Of a stretch of 64,000 nucleotides of DNA, positions 21,446-32,297 are shown in pieces. Positions within the stretch are counted from its first letter, which is position 1. Each line of letters starts with the position of its first letter. Below the pieces are notes generated by a model that had not been told where the DNA came from, ran no database searches, and saw nothing but the letters and a program-made list of their open reading frames with translations. Both the position numbers and the translations under genes were made by a program. The stretch spans positions 310,001-374,000 of the forward strand of contig KQ964255.1 in NCBI GenBank assembly GCA_001566295.1, in the 5' to 3' direction. The stretch comes from Microdochium bolleyi. Taxonomy: Eukaryota; Ascomycota; Sordariomycetes; Xylariales; Microdochiaceae.

Positions 21446-24400
21446 GGGACGTCGCGAGCACTGTACGTCTAGTGCTAAGCTAGTTGCCAGCGATGCGCAT
21501 GCGGGTTGGTTCCCTACATTGCGAGGAATGGACATGTTTAGAGTAGTCCCATCATGATGATTCGAGCAGTCTTGAAGTGCGATTCATTTGCAGTAGCTCC
21601 CCGCTCGCCAATGGCACGATCGATGGATTCTGATGGCATGAATGCCCGCTGGAATGTCATCATCTAGAACCCATCCCAGACTATTAAACTCGGAAAATTC
21701 GCGCCGTATCATATTACTCCGCATTTTTGTATTAATTTACTTCGACAAGTGACATTTTTATTGTCTATTCATCGTTATTGTAGTGTTATGTCGAGAATGT
21801 CTGGACGAAATTGCACGCATTTCTTTATTTTTGGTTGATGTCCTTATTGCCAATATCTCCAACCAGCTGATATCGCTCGCTTTCTCGCTTGACACGCGTA
21901 TGCTTTGTGGTGAAGTCTGGAAATGTCCCCACCCGCGAACGTCTAAGGGCAACCTCCATCAATCCAACAAGACCACGACGACAATCCCACAGCAACATTT
22001 TCCAACATTGTCGTCATTCCGCACCCCCACCTCACGTTCGATATTCACGCCGATCAGTCTTGTCAGTCGTCAGTATCGGGCAAAGTGCACTGTTTTTAGC
22101 ATCGACAAGGATTCGGCTCCTTAGGGCTGACCGCTGACATGCGACGTTGTCGTGCCCGCCCGGGAAGGATCGTTTGCATGACAGTCAGCGGAGATCCGGG
22201 CGTCTTCCATGTTTCCATGCTACCTACAGTCGGCCGACGGGATCCACCAACAAGAACCACCCACCTCTTGCAGTAAGCATGCCTCACTGGGGACGCGACG
22301 GAAACAGGCGTGTAACCAAGAGAGATTGCGATTTGGCGGCTTGTCAACAAGAACTGAGCAGCCACGTGCATTTGGAGGAGGGGGGGCGGGGGGCGCCTGA
22401 GATAAGCGAGCTGCATTCGCAGGAGTCGCCCCCTGTATGTAAAGGTAGGTATGTATGTGCGTTTCGCTCGCAGTCAAGAGCAGGTCATCACAGGCGACGC
22501 ACTGGTCTGATAAGCAATCGGCCATCCTCTGTGATCGTGCCACCGGCGACAGGCTGAAGGGTAATTACCTGACCGCGTGCCATGTCTGGTACGATCCCGT
22601 GGGCAGAGGGCAGACTCCACCTCTACGAAGGAATACCTGGGCGACGTTGAAGCACTCAAATGCCGCCGCGTTGGTGAACCCCAATCAATTGCCAATTAGT
22701 CTTCACCCTGGAAAGAGGTCGTCGTCTTCCCATGTGACAGAACTGAATGGAAGGCTCGCCATAAGTGAGGGTGACCAACCGGCCGACCTACTGCCTACCA
22801 CTGCCGCTGGGGAAACCCCACGGCAGTCCGGACCGATCGCGACTCCAGGGTCACAGACAGCTTCCTGTCTAGGTAGGTCCCTGTGCAGCCGACTTGCATT
22901 TGCCGCACGCACCTCTCGTCTACGACGGCATACTCCGTACAGCGGTAGTGGTGCGTGCAATGCCACAGAGTGGCTGACCTCCAGGAACCGTCAACGCCTA
23001 GAGGAGGGTCGCAAGGGTAGCATTCAGGGTCCCGCTTCCCAGGGCCGACGGTGCGGGAAGGTAGGTATGAAAGGAGGCGAAAAGAGGCTGGCTTCCATCC
23101 TGGAGGAAGTTGTCGTGGACCAGCCGTTGCATTGCCGCAGGGGGCGCGATGGAACAATAGGGGCCACTGGATCGTCCGCCCTTGCCGGCGACGAGGGACC
23201 GCCGTCCCGTTTCAGGGGATTCTTTAGAAACATCTCCGACTTTCCCAAACGGGCTTCCTATCGCAACTGCTCCGGATCACCCCTGGCGAGTCCCCGGATT
23301 CCTGATCTATATGTTGCATCGTGGCGATTGCCGTCGGAGAATCTGCTTGCGTACCTGAGGGTTTCAAAGCACACAGATAGCGGCAAGGTATGCCTGCGGG
23401 CCTTACTCATCAGGTCCTGGGATGATGCCATATGCCCATGCGGCGTGCAGCGACCGTGAAACGCCTTGACTCGAGGCACTTGCGCTCGGCCAGTGAGTAA
23501 TTATTGTAGTGCAGTGCGGCGCGCCCCGAAGCCCTGCGGCCCGCACTTTGCCTGGAGAAGGGGCGATGCTTCTGAGACGATCATCCACTTCCTCTGAACA
23601 GACATTGGTGGTTGACCAGAGAACAATGCGATGGCTGGCACAAGTCCGCATGTCTCGCAGACCAAGGGACCAAATCTCTTGCCTTCCCAGCCATCGGAGC
23701 CATCCAAAGGGATGTGTTTCAGCAAGGGGCAAACAGCTTGTGAGCCAACCCCACCTGTTGTCTCACGGACTGCTCCCGACTATTGATTCTTGTGTTGCCA
23801 ATCTCGGACCGGAATTCCTCGATGGCACTTGAACTCCCAACTGGAGAGACTACGGAGTCTTTCAAATCCTAGGTAGACCGAGCTAGACTCTACTTGTGTT
23901 ATGGGACAGAACAATGCAACCATGCTTCCGCCAGATTGTCATGCAAGGTGAGAGTGCTCCACACAGGGGGTGATATTCTGTTCCTCCTCTCTTTGTGGGG
24001 TTATTGACCTGCCCAGAATAGCAGAAGGGGATGGAAGCACGTCGTGTTTGTGGGGTCTCGACAAGTACCACACCACACACATGCACGTCAGGTAACCGTA
24101 GGTGCCGCGACGTTGGGTGTTGTCTTGGGTGCTAGCCGAATCACAAATGTTGATTTGGCGCAGGTCCCAACCCTAAGCGAAGAAGTTGCATGTGGTCGCT
24201 TCTGTAGTCCCAAGATGGAAAAGAGTTGCCAGAGTTGTGCCTGGAAAACCCAAACTTGAAGTCAGGACGACAACAACAGTCGCTGACTGGAAATGGCATG
24301 ACGGACACCCCATCACAGCCACATACCATAACCCTCGGGCGTTCCAGTATCGTCATTGCTTGATGGCGAGATGACCCACGAATACCTCCGCAAGCAGAAC

Positions 24401-26740
24401 AGGGCATGAGCCTGCGATGTGGGCGCTGGCTTGTCTAGTTCGCCCACAATGACGCACAGGCACATGCACAAATGGAGCTGTTTGACCTCCACGAGCGCGC
24501 GGTGGTGGCAGAAGGATCCAGCAACCCACTGTACTACTGCGTGGCATCGCTACGATCCTCCAATGGTGGGGTGCTGGTGCTCCAGATAGCCAGACAACCA
24601 CCAGCCTGACAATGGTCTGACAGAACGCCGAACAACGAGCGGCGGTAATGGCGTGGTGGTCCTCCCTGACCATCAACGAAAGATCTCGTCGTTGTAACCT
24701 TGCACAGACGAGCTCAAGCATGTTCCAAAGCAAGACTCGAGTCCGTGTCCCAAATAGCCGGCGGGAAGTGGGGACGATCTGTTCGTGTTGCGCCAGAACA
24801 CGATCTGCGAATCTGAGTTTCGTCTAAGCTGGCCTCGAACTCTTCAGGGGTTGAAACACAGATTGCGCAACCTGCCAATCTGGATAGGCTTCCGCCATAA
24901 TTATGATTGTGTATCTTGGAGGGCCATGCGGCTCATGCCTGATCCGGCTCGCATCAGCGCTTATCCGATACTGGGAGGTGCTTGTGTCCATTCGTGCACT
25001 CGAGTCTTTCATCTTGTGCAATACTATTCTAGGGCTTGTCGATGCTGATGCCTGCGTATGATCCCAAGGAAGGAGTATTTCCGTATAGATTTGTGATCTT
25101 CGAAGTTTCGTCATCGGATGCAATAGTTCTTCGTGTGTGTGCCTATCGTATGTGCTCGGTCTCTTCTCGTGGACCAACCAGATGTCTGGTCGGTTGTCCC
25201 CTCACGGTCCGACGGGAGGTGCTGCTAAATTTAACCCTCCAACTCAAGCTGAGAATCGGACTCTGGCAAGGTCCATTTACGAAGAACCACCCCAATGTCT
25301 CCAGGGCTGATCTGAAGGACGAGTCTCAGCACACAATCCAGCATTTTGCCACCACGGCCTCCGCGGCCTACCAAGCATGAACTATACTGACGCAGCGGCA
25401 GGATCATTGCCATACAGGGAAACTTGAGAGGCACGGAGGTGTTGCAAGTTGTGCCCTCACCCGGAAAGTGGGCGGCGGCATGCCATCCGCTGGCGACGGG
25501 ACTGACGGGATGCCGGAGCGGTCCTGAAGGAGGCCAGGGGGTGAGACTCGACGCCCCTCAACTAACGTTACCTAAAGACCCCACCGACGAGGCATTGCTC
25601 CTCTGGCTGGTCCGAGGTCGATGGAGTGCATACGCGGACGCAGCATGATGGAGCTGAGGGCACCGAGAAACCACCAATGGGAGAAGTGTATCGGACACAT
25701 GCAGTGCTGAGGCACTGCCGAGAGAGGCTGATACTCCGTGGAGAAGAGGCTGAATGACAGTGCCTGGCATCTCGTTCCGTGCTCCAAAGTTACTCTGGAA
25801 GGTTGAGTTCTAGATTGTGCTCCACCAGACCAGCTCTCCTCCCCGAGTCCTCCGTCTTCCCCGTGAGCAGTAATGAGAAAGGCCGTACTAAACAAGATTG
25901 GGAGGAGGGCCACGGCTGGCACATTCTCGTGCTCAAGCGATTGCCTGTCCGAGTCCCTTGGGGGTTGTGCAGGCTGTCGTCAGCGGTGTAATACTGCATG
26001 AAGCGCAGGCTGGGTTCTGCATGTCTGACATTGCGTGCTGACCGCTGCTGGAGGACGGCGAGAGAAGGGCAGCACACACTCCTGAAGAGGAGCAGTACGA
26101 AGGAGCAGCTGGATGGATGCTGGATAGGATCCGCCCCCTGAGTTGGCGGCGGCGGGCTGTCTGTGTCTGGGCGCTGGCGTGCGTGGCACTCGAGGTGTGG
26201 GTGGGCTCGACGGAGCGAGGGAGGGAGGCGAGAGCAGGAGAGGCCGGTGGGGCGCTGGGAGGAGGGGCCGGGTCGTACATCCCTGCTCCGCCGGCCGCAG
26301 GCCCCGCGAAGGAACCTTCCTTGGCTGACACAAGCCCGAAAGGGGCTGGCGGCCTGACATCTCAGGCACCCAGCTGCTCCCTTGCGGACAACGTGTCCTG
26401 AACATAAGAAGAGGCCTCGCTCCCACCACCCGTCCACCAGGCAGCCCTTGAGCAGCACAGCAGCACAGCAGACCAGCACACGCACACAGCAGCACAGCCC
26501 GCCCGCAAGACAGGCACCGTGCTATTTACATACCTCTCTCCAGCCAGCTCTGGACACTTGGCCTTTCAGCCTGCTGATCAACCGCTGCCTGCCCTGACCC
26601 ACTCCCACCTCAGGTTGACTCATGACGGAGACAGTCATGAGATAGTGATGGTAGCTATCGCCTGTTATTTGTATTGAGGCTTTGGGACAGCTCCTCTACA
26701 CACGGCACTCCAGCAGACATCAAAACACAACACAGTCACA
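21446..26740. other. 5.3 kb region without a convincing gene
   Basis: The largest gap in the window, directly upstream of HAC1. It contains several long chance frames (the longest ATG frame is 22455-23459, 334 codons) but none has a domain, signal peptide or sensible composition. Short-period purine/pyrimidine patches and CAG-rich leader-like sequence occur at 26440-26520. It probably holds the HAC1 promoter and a long leader; non-coding RNA genes cannot be excluded. Confidence 0.45.
26619..26645 (+). promoter_or_regulatory. Short upstream ORF within a hairpin in the HAC1 leader
   Basis: ATG at 26622 opens a seven-codon frame that stops with TAG at 26645, about 95 bases before the HAC1 ATG. 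It is embedded in a perfect 8-base inverted repeat, CTCATGAC (26619-26626) and GTCATGAG (26634-26641), with a 7-base loop. The same place holds TGACTCA (26616-26622), a Gcn4/CPC1-type site if transcription starts downstream of it. Whether it is RNA leader or promoter DNA is unknown. Confidence 0.5.
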
Positions 26741-28048
26741 ATGGCGTCCTCAGAAGCCCAACAGTCTACGACGCCACTCGTCAAGTTTGAAGCCTCGCCT
26801 GTCGAGTCCCTCCTCTCTATCCCCGGCGACATCTACCCGTCGTTGTTTGACGATACCACTCTCGACGCCTCCAGCACAATGGATCCACTCGAGAGCGTCC
26901 TCACTCCCGCCTCCTCCATGGAGGCTGACGAGTGCACACCAGCCCCAGAGGCTGCCTCAGACAAGAAGCCCACCAAGAAGCGGAAATCTTGGGGACAAGT
27001 CCTCCCCGAGCCTAAGACCAACCTCCCCCCCAGGTAAGCTCCTCAGAGGTCCATGAAACGTCTTAGCCTTGTCGGGGTTTGATACTAAACATTCGTACAG
27101 GAAACGTGCCAAGACAGAAGACGAGAAGGAGCAACGCCGCGTTGAGCGCGTTCTCCGCAACCGTCGTGCGGCTCAGTCTTCGCGAGAGCGAAAACGCCAA
27201 GAAGTCGAGGCCCTGGAGGAACGATGCAAGCAACTTGAAGACGCCCTCCGGGAGAGGAACAACACCGTTGACCTCTTGATGGACGAGATGCAACGCCTCC
27301 GGGGACAGCCCGGACGGAGTTCCTCTCCCCTCAACGCGTACCACAACCAGCCATCCCCTCTCTCTCTGTCCAAACCCCTTTTCGGTAATGGAGCAGAGCA
27401 GATGGAAGACTTCATCCTTATGCCCGAATCTAATGGCACTGTCAACCCTGCGTCACTCTCTCCTGAGATGACCCCCGTGCCCGATGACATCCCCGAGGTC
27501 AACTCGACAGCGGCGACGTCAGCTACTGACGCGGCCACCACACCCGAGGTAACCTCCACCGACGTGACACAACATCCAGCAGCGGTGTTGTGCGACCTGC
27601 AGTGTCAGTCGGTGAAGGTTCCTCAGGAGTGGTCGGCATCGCGACAGGTGCTGTCGCCAGCACTGTCTCTCTTTCTGCAGCTCCAGATGCTGCTGACAGC
27701 CTCCTCGGCGATGCTTTCGGTCTATCGGCGTCCATTGACCTTGATAGCTGGAGCACTCAAGAACAATTCAGCCCTTCCAGCGACCCCCTCAATTTTGAGT
27801 ACAATCATATGGCTGGTGACGCGGCCCCCCAATTCCCCGACTTCGACTTCGAGCAATTCCTCAGCGACGACGTCAGCGGCGCCTCAGGCGCGGCCGCAGG
27901 AAACAGCGCGATCAACCAAGAGCCCGAGTCCAGCTTCGGCTTCTTCGACTCTGAGAATCAGATCCCTTCAGAGACTTTTAACCAGCAGCCCCTTCCTGGC
28001 GCGTCCTCTCTTGGATGCGACGATGGGGTTATTGCGGTTGGTGTCTGA
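26741..28048 (+). CDS. hac1: UPR bZIP transcription factor Hac1/HacA (spliced form)
   Basis: Exon 1 is 26741-27033; a conventional intron (27034-27100) leads to exon 2 from 27101. The basic region contains NRRAAQSSRERKR (about residues 118-130), followed by a leucine zipper to about 165. The motif VLCDLQCQS at 27585-27611 is the conserved position of the Ire1-cut intron in moulds. Removing 20 bases there switches the reading frame to one that is open to 28048 and gives a 406-residue protein with an acidic aromatic tail (PDFDFEQFLSDD). Hac1 activates ER chaperone and secretory genes after Ire1 splices its mRNA during ER stress. Identification rests on the bZIP core, the VLCDLQCQS motif and the exact frame arithmetic. 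The precise splice edges are not resolved. Confidence 0.9.
27597..27626 (+). promoter_or_regulatory. Unconventional (Ire1-type) intron region of HAC1
   Basis: Begins CTGCAGTG, which fits the Ire1 loop consensus CNG-cut-NNGN at 27597-27603. Upstream is frame 0, downstream the long C-terminal frame is frame +2, so the excised length must be 3n+2; 20 bases, as known in Trichoderma and Aspergillus, fits. No second perfect CNGNNGN loop occurs 20 bases on, so the right edge (about 27619-27622) is inferred. Confidence 0.7.
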
Positions 28049-28388
28049 GGGACGTGATGACCAGATCGAGGAGCTGGCAGATGGATCCCCGGGTATCAAG
28101 GGAGATCGTAGCCGTGGCCCGCGAACGTGGCCAGATGGCACCAGCTTACCGTCGCAAGAGCTATTGCTCACTTTGATGTGGGCGATAAAAGTTCAGGAAC
28201 GACAATCAGCGCAGGAGAACTACCACTCCCCGTCCAGTTCCCGATCTCAGTCAAGCGTCTCTCAATATATGAGAACACCAATTGAAAACAATACTGTACA
28301 AATCAAATCATTAAAAAGGAAACGGTCTATGAAAGACCAGGCGGCAGGGCCACGGTTGAGGTTCGGGAGTTCCGGGGTACGGCGTTAG
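27603..28388 (+). other. Open frame of unspliced HAC1 mRNA
   Basis: Without unconventional splicing the HAC1 frame does not stop soon but runs on to 28388, giving a longer C-terminus of low complexity (Ser/Thr/Pro-rich, then basic). It overlaps the spliced-form frame for about 430 bases. The unspliced product would keep the bZIP but lack the acidic tail. Confidence 0.65.
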
Positions 28389-28728
28389 ATGCGGTCAACA
28401 ACGACTGCAATGACTCTTGAAATATACATTTTGATGATGACGAACACTATCAACCTTTTTCTGCCCTGCATGTGAACGTGAGGTTGACTATCCAAGCACT
28501 ACCAGAATCGTTTTGGTTTTCGTGGGTTTCTGGGCTTTGTGTGCTTAGAATGAGGTGCAGCTGGCGCCGGCTGCGGGCACTTAAGACGCACAAACTCCAC
28601 TAGGTTGACTCAACTGAATGCTTTGCATATCCTCACTGGCACTCACAACAAGTAACGACAAGTAACGACACTTTTGGGCACTCGGCGGAAAGCCGCTGCA
28701 GGCCGTTCTTGTCCTGCTGGAAGGAGCG
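28389..28728. other. Intergenic, 3' of HAC1
   Basis: 340 bases after the stop of the unspliced HAC1 frame. It should hold the HAC1 3' UTR and the promoter of the next gene. No gene seen. Confidence 0.45.
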
Positions 28729-29895
28729 ATGGGTTCCGTGGACGTAGTCCCAGCTGACACTGCCAGCGAGGCTGTGACGCTAGTCATCACAACATCACCC
28801 ACGCCCAGCGCTCCCTCCACCGAACTCCTGTCCGCCATCCTCGACTCCTTCCAGGCACACTGCGCAGTCCTGCTCAGATGTCGAGTCATTGTTGTGCTCG
28901 ACACCTTTGATCGCATCGGCCCCGTGGCGCGGCTCAAGAAAGGCCAGGTCACGGAGCAAGGCGCCAAAGATACCGAAGACTACAAGAGCAACGTCAAGAA
29001 GCTCGTGCTGAAGCGATGGGGGTACCAAGCCATGTCGACAACTTTGGAGTTGGGTGAGTTGATCTCGAGCACACACGACGCCGAGTTTGGATATGATGCC
29101 GAAGAGGCAAATTCCATCCCAGTGCTGGCGACGTCCACACCAGGTGATGGCCACGTCACTTTCCTCGAGCCAACGAGGAGGCTCGGCTTTGGTCTCGCCG
29201 TGCGCACGGCACTGCGCATGGCCCAGACACCGTATGTCTGGATTCAGCAGCACGACTGGAACTTGGTCGCGGACATCCCGCTGGCCGGGATTCTCGACAT
29301 TATGAGACGGCACAACGACCATGAGGTCAGCCCCGTTCAGTATGTCTGCCTCCCGTCGGTCCGGATGCTGGGCTACGCGACATCCGGACACGTCATCAAC
29401 TTCCCGGCGCTGAAGAGCTTGACCACATCACTGCGGCAAGACTTCACCGTGTCGGCGGCTGCATGTGCTTCCCAGACTACGTTAGGCCTACGTGCAGTAG
29501 ACAGGTCTGCTGCACATAATACTTCACGGGCACCAGTCACAACATCGATCCCGCTCACGCCAATGTTCTTCTGGCACGACAAGCCACACATCGCCTCCAC
29601 GGCGCACTACCTCTCACGCGTGTTTCCAACTCGGCTCGCCATCCCGCGCGGCGCGTTCATCGAGGATACGATCGGCCAGCGGGGCCGCAACCAGATGAAG
29701 GAGGGTCAATGGGCGAGGTGGGCGAGCTGGCTGTACTACCCAGATAATGGGCAGACGCTGTGCCTTCGCCACCTCCAGGGCCGGACATGGCACGGTGTCG
29801 AGGGTGAGATTGAAAAGGTATCCAGACACAGGGAGCGAAATGCTGCGCAGACGACAGCCCTGGAGAAGGGGGACGGCGGAAGCGAAAATACCTGA
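28729..29895 (+). CDS. Unrecognised protein, possibly glycosyltransferase-like
   Basis: Single-exon protein of 388 residues from a good ATG. I do not recognise a named family. The N-terminus (VTLVITTSPTPSAPSTELL) followed by RVIVVLDTFDR alternates beta-strand and helix as in nucleotide-sugar transferase (GT-A) folds. ALRMAQTPYVWIQQHDWNLV resembles the segment where such enzymes place their metal-binding acidic motif, though no classic DxD is visible. The C-terminal third has aromatic FFWHDKPHIASTAHYLSRVF and ASWLYYPDNGQTLCLRHL, then a charged tail. No signal peptide or membrane span, so probably soluble. Codon use matches neighbouring genes. A glycosyltransferase role is only a guess. Confidence 0.7.
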   Translation: MGSVDVVPADTASEAVTLVITTSPTPSAPSTELLSAILDSFQAHCAVLLRCRVIVVLDTFDRIGPVARLKKGQVTEQGAKDTEDYKSNVKKLVLKRWGYQAMSTTLELGELISSTHDAEFGYDAEEANSIPVLATSTPGDGHVTFLEPTRRLGFGLAVRTALRMAQTPYVWIQQHDWNLVADIPLAGILDIMRRHNDHEVSPVQYVCLPSVRMLGYATSGHVINFPALKSLTTSLRQDFTVSAAACASQTTLGLRAVDRSAAHNTSRAPVTTSIPLTPMFFWHDKPHIASTAHYLSRVFPTRLAIPRGAFIEDTIGQRGRNQMKEGQWARWASWLYYPDNGQTLCLRHLQGRTWHGVEGEIEKVSRHRERNAAQTTALEKGDGGSENT

Positions 29896-31316
29896 GAAGA
29901 GTCTCACCCCACCGCGAATACAGTCGCGATGACTCCCTGCTCCGGATTAGTTAATATCGTCACGCAGATCACGTTGTGATATCGAACACCCCTCGGTCTG
30001 CAGCCTTGTCAAGGGTTTCTAGACCGTGAACAGCTTGAGAGGAGACTATGAGTTGACTGCAAAGCAACATTGCGCAGCAACATGTGACCAATCCAAGCAA
30101 ACGCCTAGATGGGGGCGAGGGGATATGCAGGGCGAACCGCGCGTCGTGCCTTTGCAAGACTGGAGTCTGATGCAGCCAGTCGCCAGACAGTGATGAATCA
30201 CGACAAGCGTTCAAAGACGAGCACGATAAGTCCGGATGCTCTGCAATAACATGAGAAGACAGTCTTTCATGAGGGAGGGGTTGACTGGAACACAACCTTC
30301 TGCCGCCGCTCTATTAAGGTAGCATGCAGTTGAGTTGGTTAGCTTGGACTATGCAACTGAGCCCTGCCGAGTGGCGTAGTCCCGTCGTCAGCCAGCCACA
30401 GTCAAGAGTTTCACTCCTGCAAGCCACGATGCGGGACCTTCTCGATCGCCTGCGTCATGTGTGCGTCTTGCGGTTGCGGATTGAGTTATCGTCTGGTGTA
30501 ATCCGGGGAAAGGGTAGGCTCCGGATCGGCAACTTAATAAGTGCTTGACTGCTCTGGTCCAGTCATCGGTCTCGCGGACCGTGCCGCAATATCTTGACTC
30601 ATTGGAGGCTGGGATGTCTTGATAGAGTCCTTGGATTCTTGATGCATACCTAAAGTGGCAAGTGCCTAGCTGAAAGGCGTTCGCTTATTTATATTGGCCA
30701 AACAAGTGAAGTGCACGGGACAAGGATCATCAAGTCTAGACTTCTCCCGCATGCAGGCGCACACCTGTGGCGGGCTGAGAGATACCCTCCTGGCTCGCTG
30801 CCTCTATACATCGAAGATCTGAGGGGTTGTGATTCTGTGGTATCGCCGCGTTTCTGCAGCTTTGTCTCAGCCCTGTGCTTGTGGCTAGCTGAGTAACATG
30901 CAGCCACGGGTCTTGATCTGAGATGTGTACGGTGCTCTTGGACCATTGACAATGAGGAGCCTATTATTTGGGGCCGCAGCACTTGTATCACACAGAAGCG
31001 GTCAGAGAATCATAGAAGACGGCGCATTGATGGTTGAGCCAAGACATGCTCGGAGTTGCCGTCAGACTTGTTCCGCAGCACACCGGTGACTACCGAATCA
31101 CTTTGTTGGCAAAGCGTCGAGGAAGCCTCCCGGACTTTACTAGAGAATGCTAAGAGCAGCTTGGAGAGTCCGCTCCAAGCTTTGAATGATTCGAGGAGTA
31201 TATTAAGATCAACCTCCATCCCAGAGTCTGAACAGGCACGGCAGCTGGCCCAACTCACTCAACCACGACCTACCATTTTACTTCTCTTCTCACATCTCCA
31301 CATCTGAGCCTTCACC
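29896..31316. other. Intergenic, no gene seen
   Basis: 1.4 kb between two plus-strand genes. The right end carries a pyrimidine-rich leader just before the GH18 ATG. No other feature recognised. Confidence 0.5.
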
Positions 31317-32297
31317 ATGGCAGACTCCCGAAAAAGCCTCACTCCTCGCTTTGTGGCATACTGCTGTACACACACAGCCGACGATGCGGATCACCACCAG
31401 AGAAAACCTCCCTTCAAGGACTGGCTGTCCATGCTCATGCTGACCGAGCCCGGTCAGCGAGTTACCCACGTTAACCTCGGGCAGTGGTGGTGGGCACCCG
31501 ACAAGTACAACGGAGATGCCTACAACATGGTGTTCCTCAACGACGATGAGTGGCATGAGCCTGGTGGCGACCCAGAGCAGCTGAACGGCCGTATCTACAC
31601 CGAAGTCAAGCAGCTGCAGGCCAAGGGCGTCAAGGTGCTCACGCAGTTGACCTTTTTCTGGGGCTCGAATGGCTTCGGCCAAGAAGGCGAATTCAACGAG
31701 CATCTGTACATCCTATTGCACACGATGCTCAGCCAGACCGGCTTCGATGGCGTAGATCTCGACGTCGAGGACAGCGCTACTGACAACGCCAAGGTCACGG
31801 CACTCATCAAGCGCTTGAAGAAGGACTTTGGCCCGCAATTCCTGATCACCATGGCGCCCGGCGGGAATGAGCTCGTAGTCGACGGCGGCAGCCTTTCGCA
31901 CGTCAACTATCGCGAGCTCTACGAGAAGATTGGAGACGACATTGACTGGTTCAACGTGCAGCTTTACAACGGGTGGGGAAAACTCTCGCTGCACGACTTT
32001 GACCGTTTCGTCAAGGCGGGAGGCGACAAGCCCTTCTACCCGCCGCACAAGATTGTCATGAGCGTCGCCTCGAACTTCCAAAACACCAACAGTGGGGACT
32101 GGACTGACGGGGCTACGATTGAGAAACATCTGCCCGAGATCCTGGCCAAGTACCCGGACATGGGTGGCTTGTCCTGCTGGGAGTGGTACAATGCCACCTG
32201 GACTGATGTGCCACCGAAGACGATCATCGAGCATCCCGAGAAGTGGTTCCAGAAGGCTTACAAGGTCCTGCGTGGAGGTGCTGTCACTGAAGCTTGA
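31317..32297 (+). CDS. GH18 family glycosidase without signal peptide
   Basis: Single-exon protein of 326 residues. The GH18 catalytic signature D-x-x-D-x-D-x-E is present as FDGVDLDVE (residues 143-151), with Glu151 the expected proton donor. Supporting barrel features are VTHVNLGQWWW near the N-terminus, FLITMAPGGNE after the catalytic strand, IDWFNVQLYNGWG (the conserved M/F-x-Y/Q strand), and LSCWEWYNATW near the end, giving the strand-8 tryptophan. GH18 enzymes cut chitin or N-glycan chitobiose cores by substrate-assisted catalysis. There is no signal peptide, so the protein is likely intracellular or unconventionally released; an endo-beta-N-acetylglucosaminidase or intracellular chitinase role is possible. 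The catalytic motif is intact. The start is the ATG in the CACCATGG context. Confidence 0.9.
   Translation: MADSRKSLTPRFVAYCCTHTADDADHHQRKPPFKDWLSMLMLTEPGQRVTHVNLGQWWWAPDKYNGDAYNMVFLNDDEWHEPGGDPEQLNGRIYTEVKQLQAKGVKVLTQLTFFWGSNGFGQEGEFNEHLYILLHTMLSQTGFDGVDLDVEDSATDNAKVTALIKRLKKDFGPQFLITMAPGGNELVVDGGSLSHVNYRELYEKIGDDIDWFNVQLYNGWGKLSLHDFDRFVKAGGDKPFYPPHKIVMSVASNFQNTNSGDWTDGATIEKHLPEILAKYPDMGGLSCWEWYNATWTDVPPKTIIEHPEKWFQKAYKVLRGGAVTEA

Noticed and set aside
22455..23459. 334-codon ATG reading frame upstream of HAC1
   Set aside because: No domain, no signal peptide and shuffled-looking composition; GC-rich DNA gives such frames by chance. RNA-seq would settle it.
25790..26485. 231-codon minus-strand frame before HAC1
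   Set aside because: Cys- and Ser-rich without pattern, non-ATG-like context and lies in the presumed HAC1 promoter and leader.
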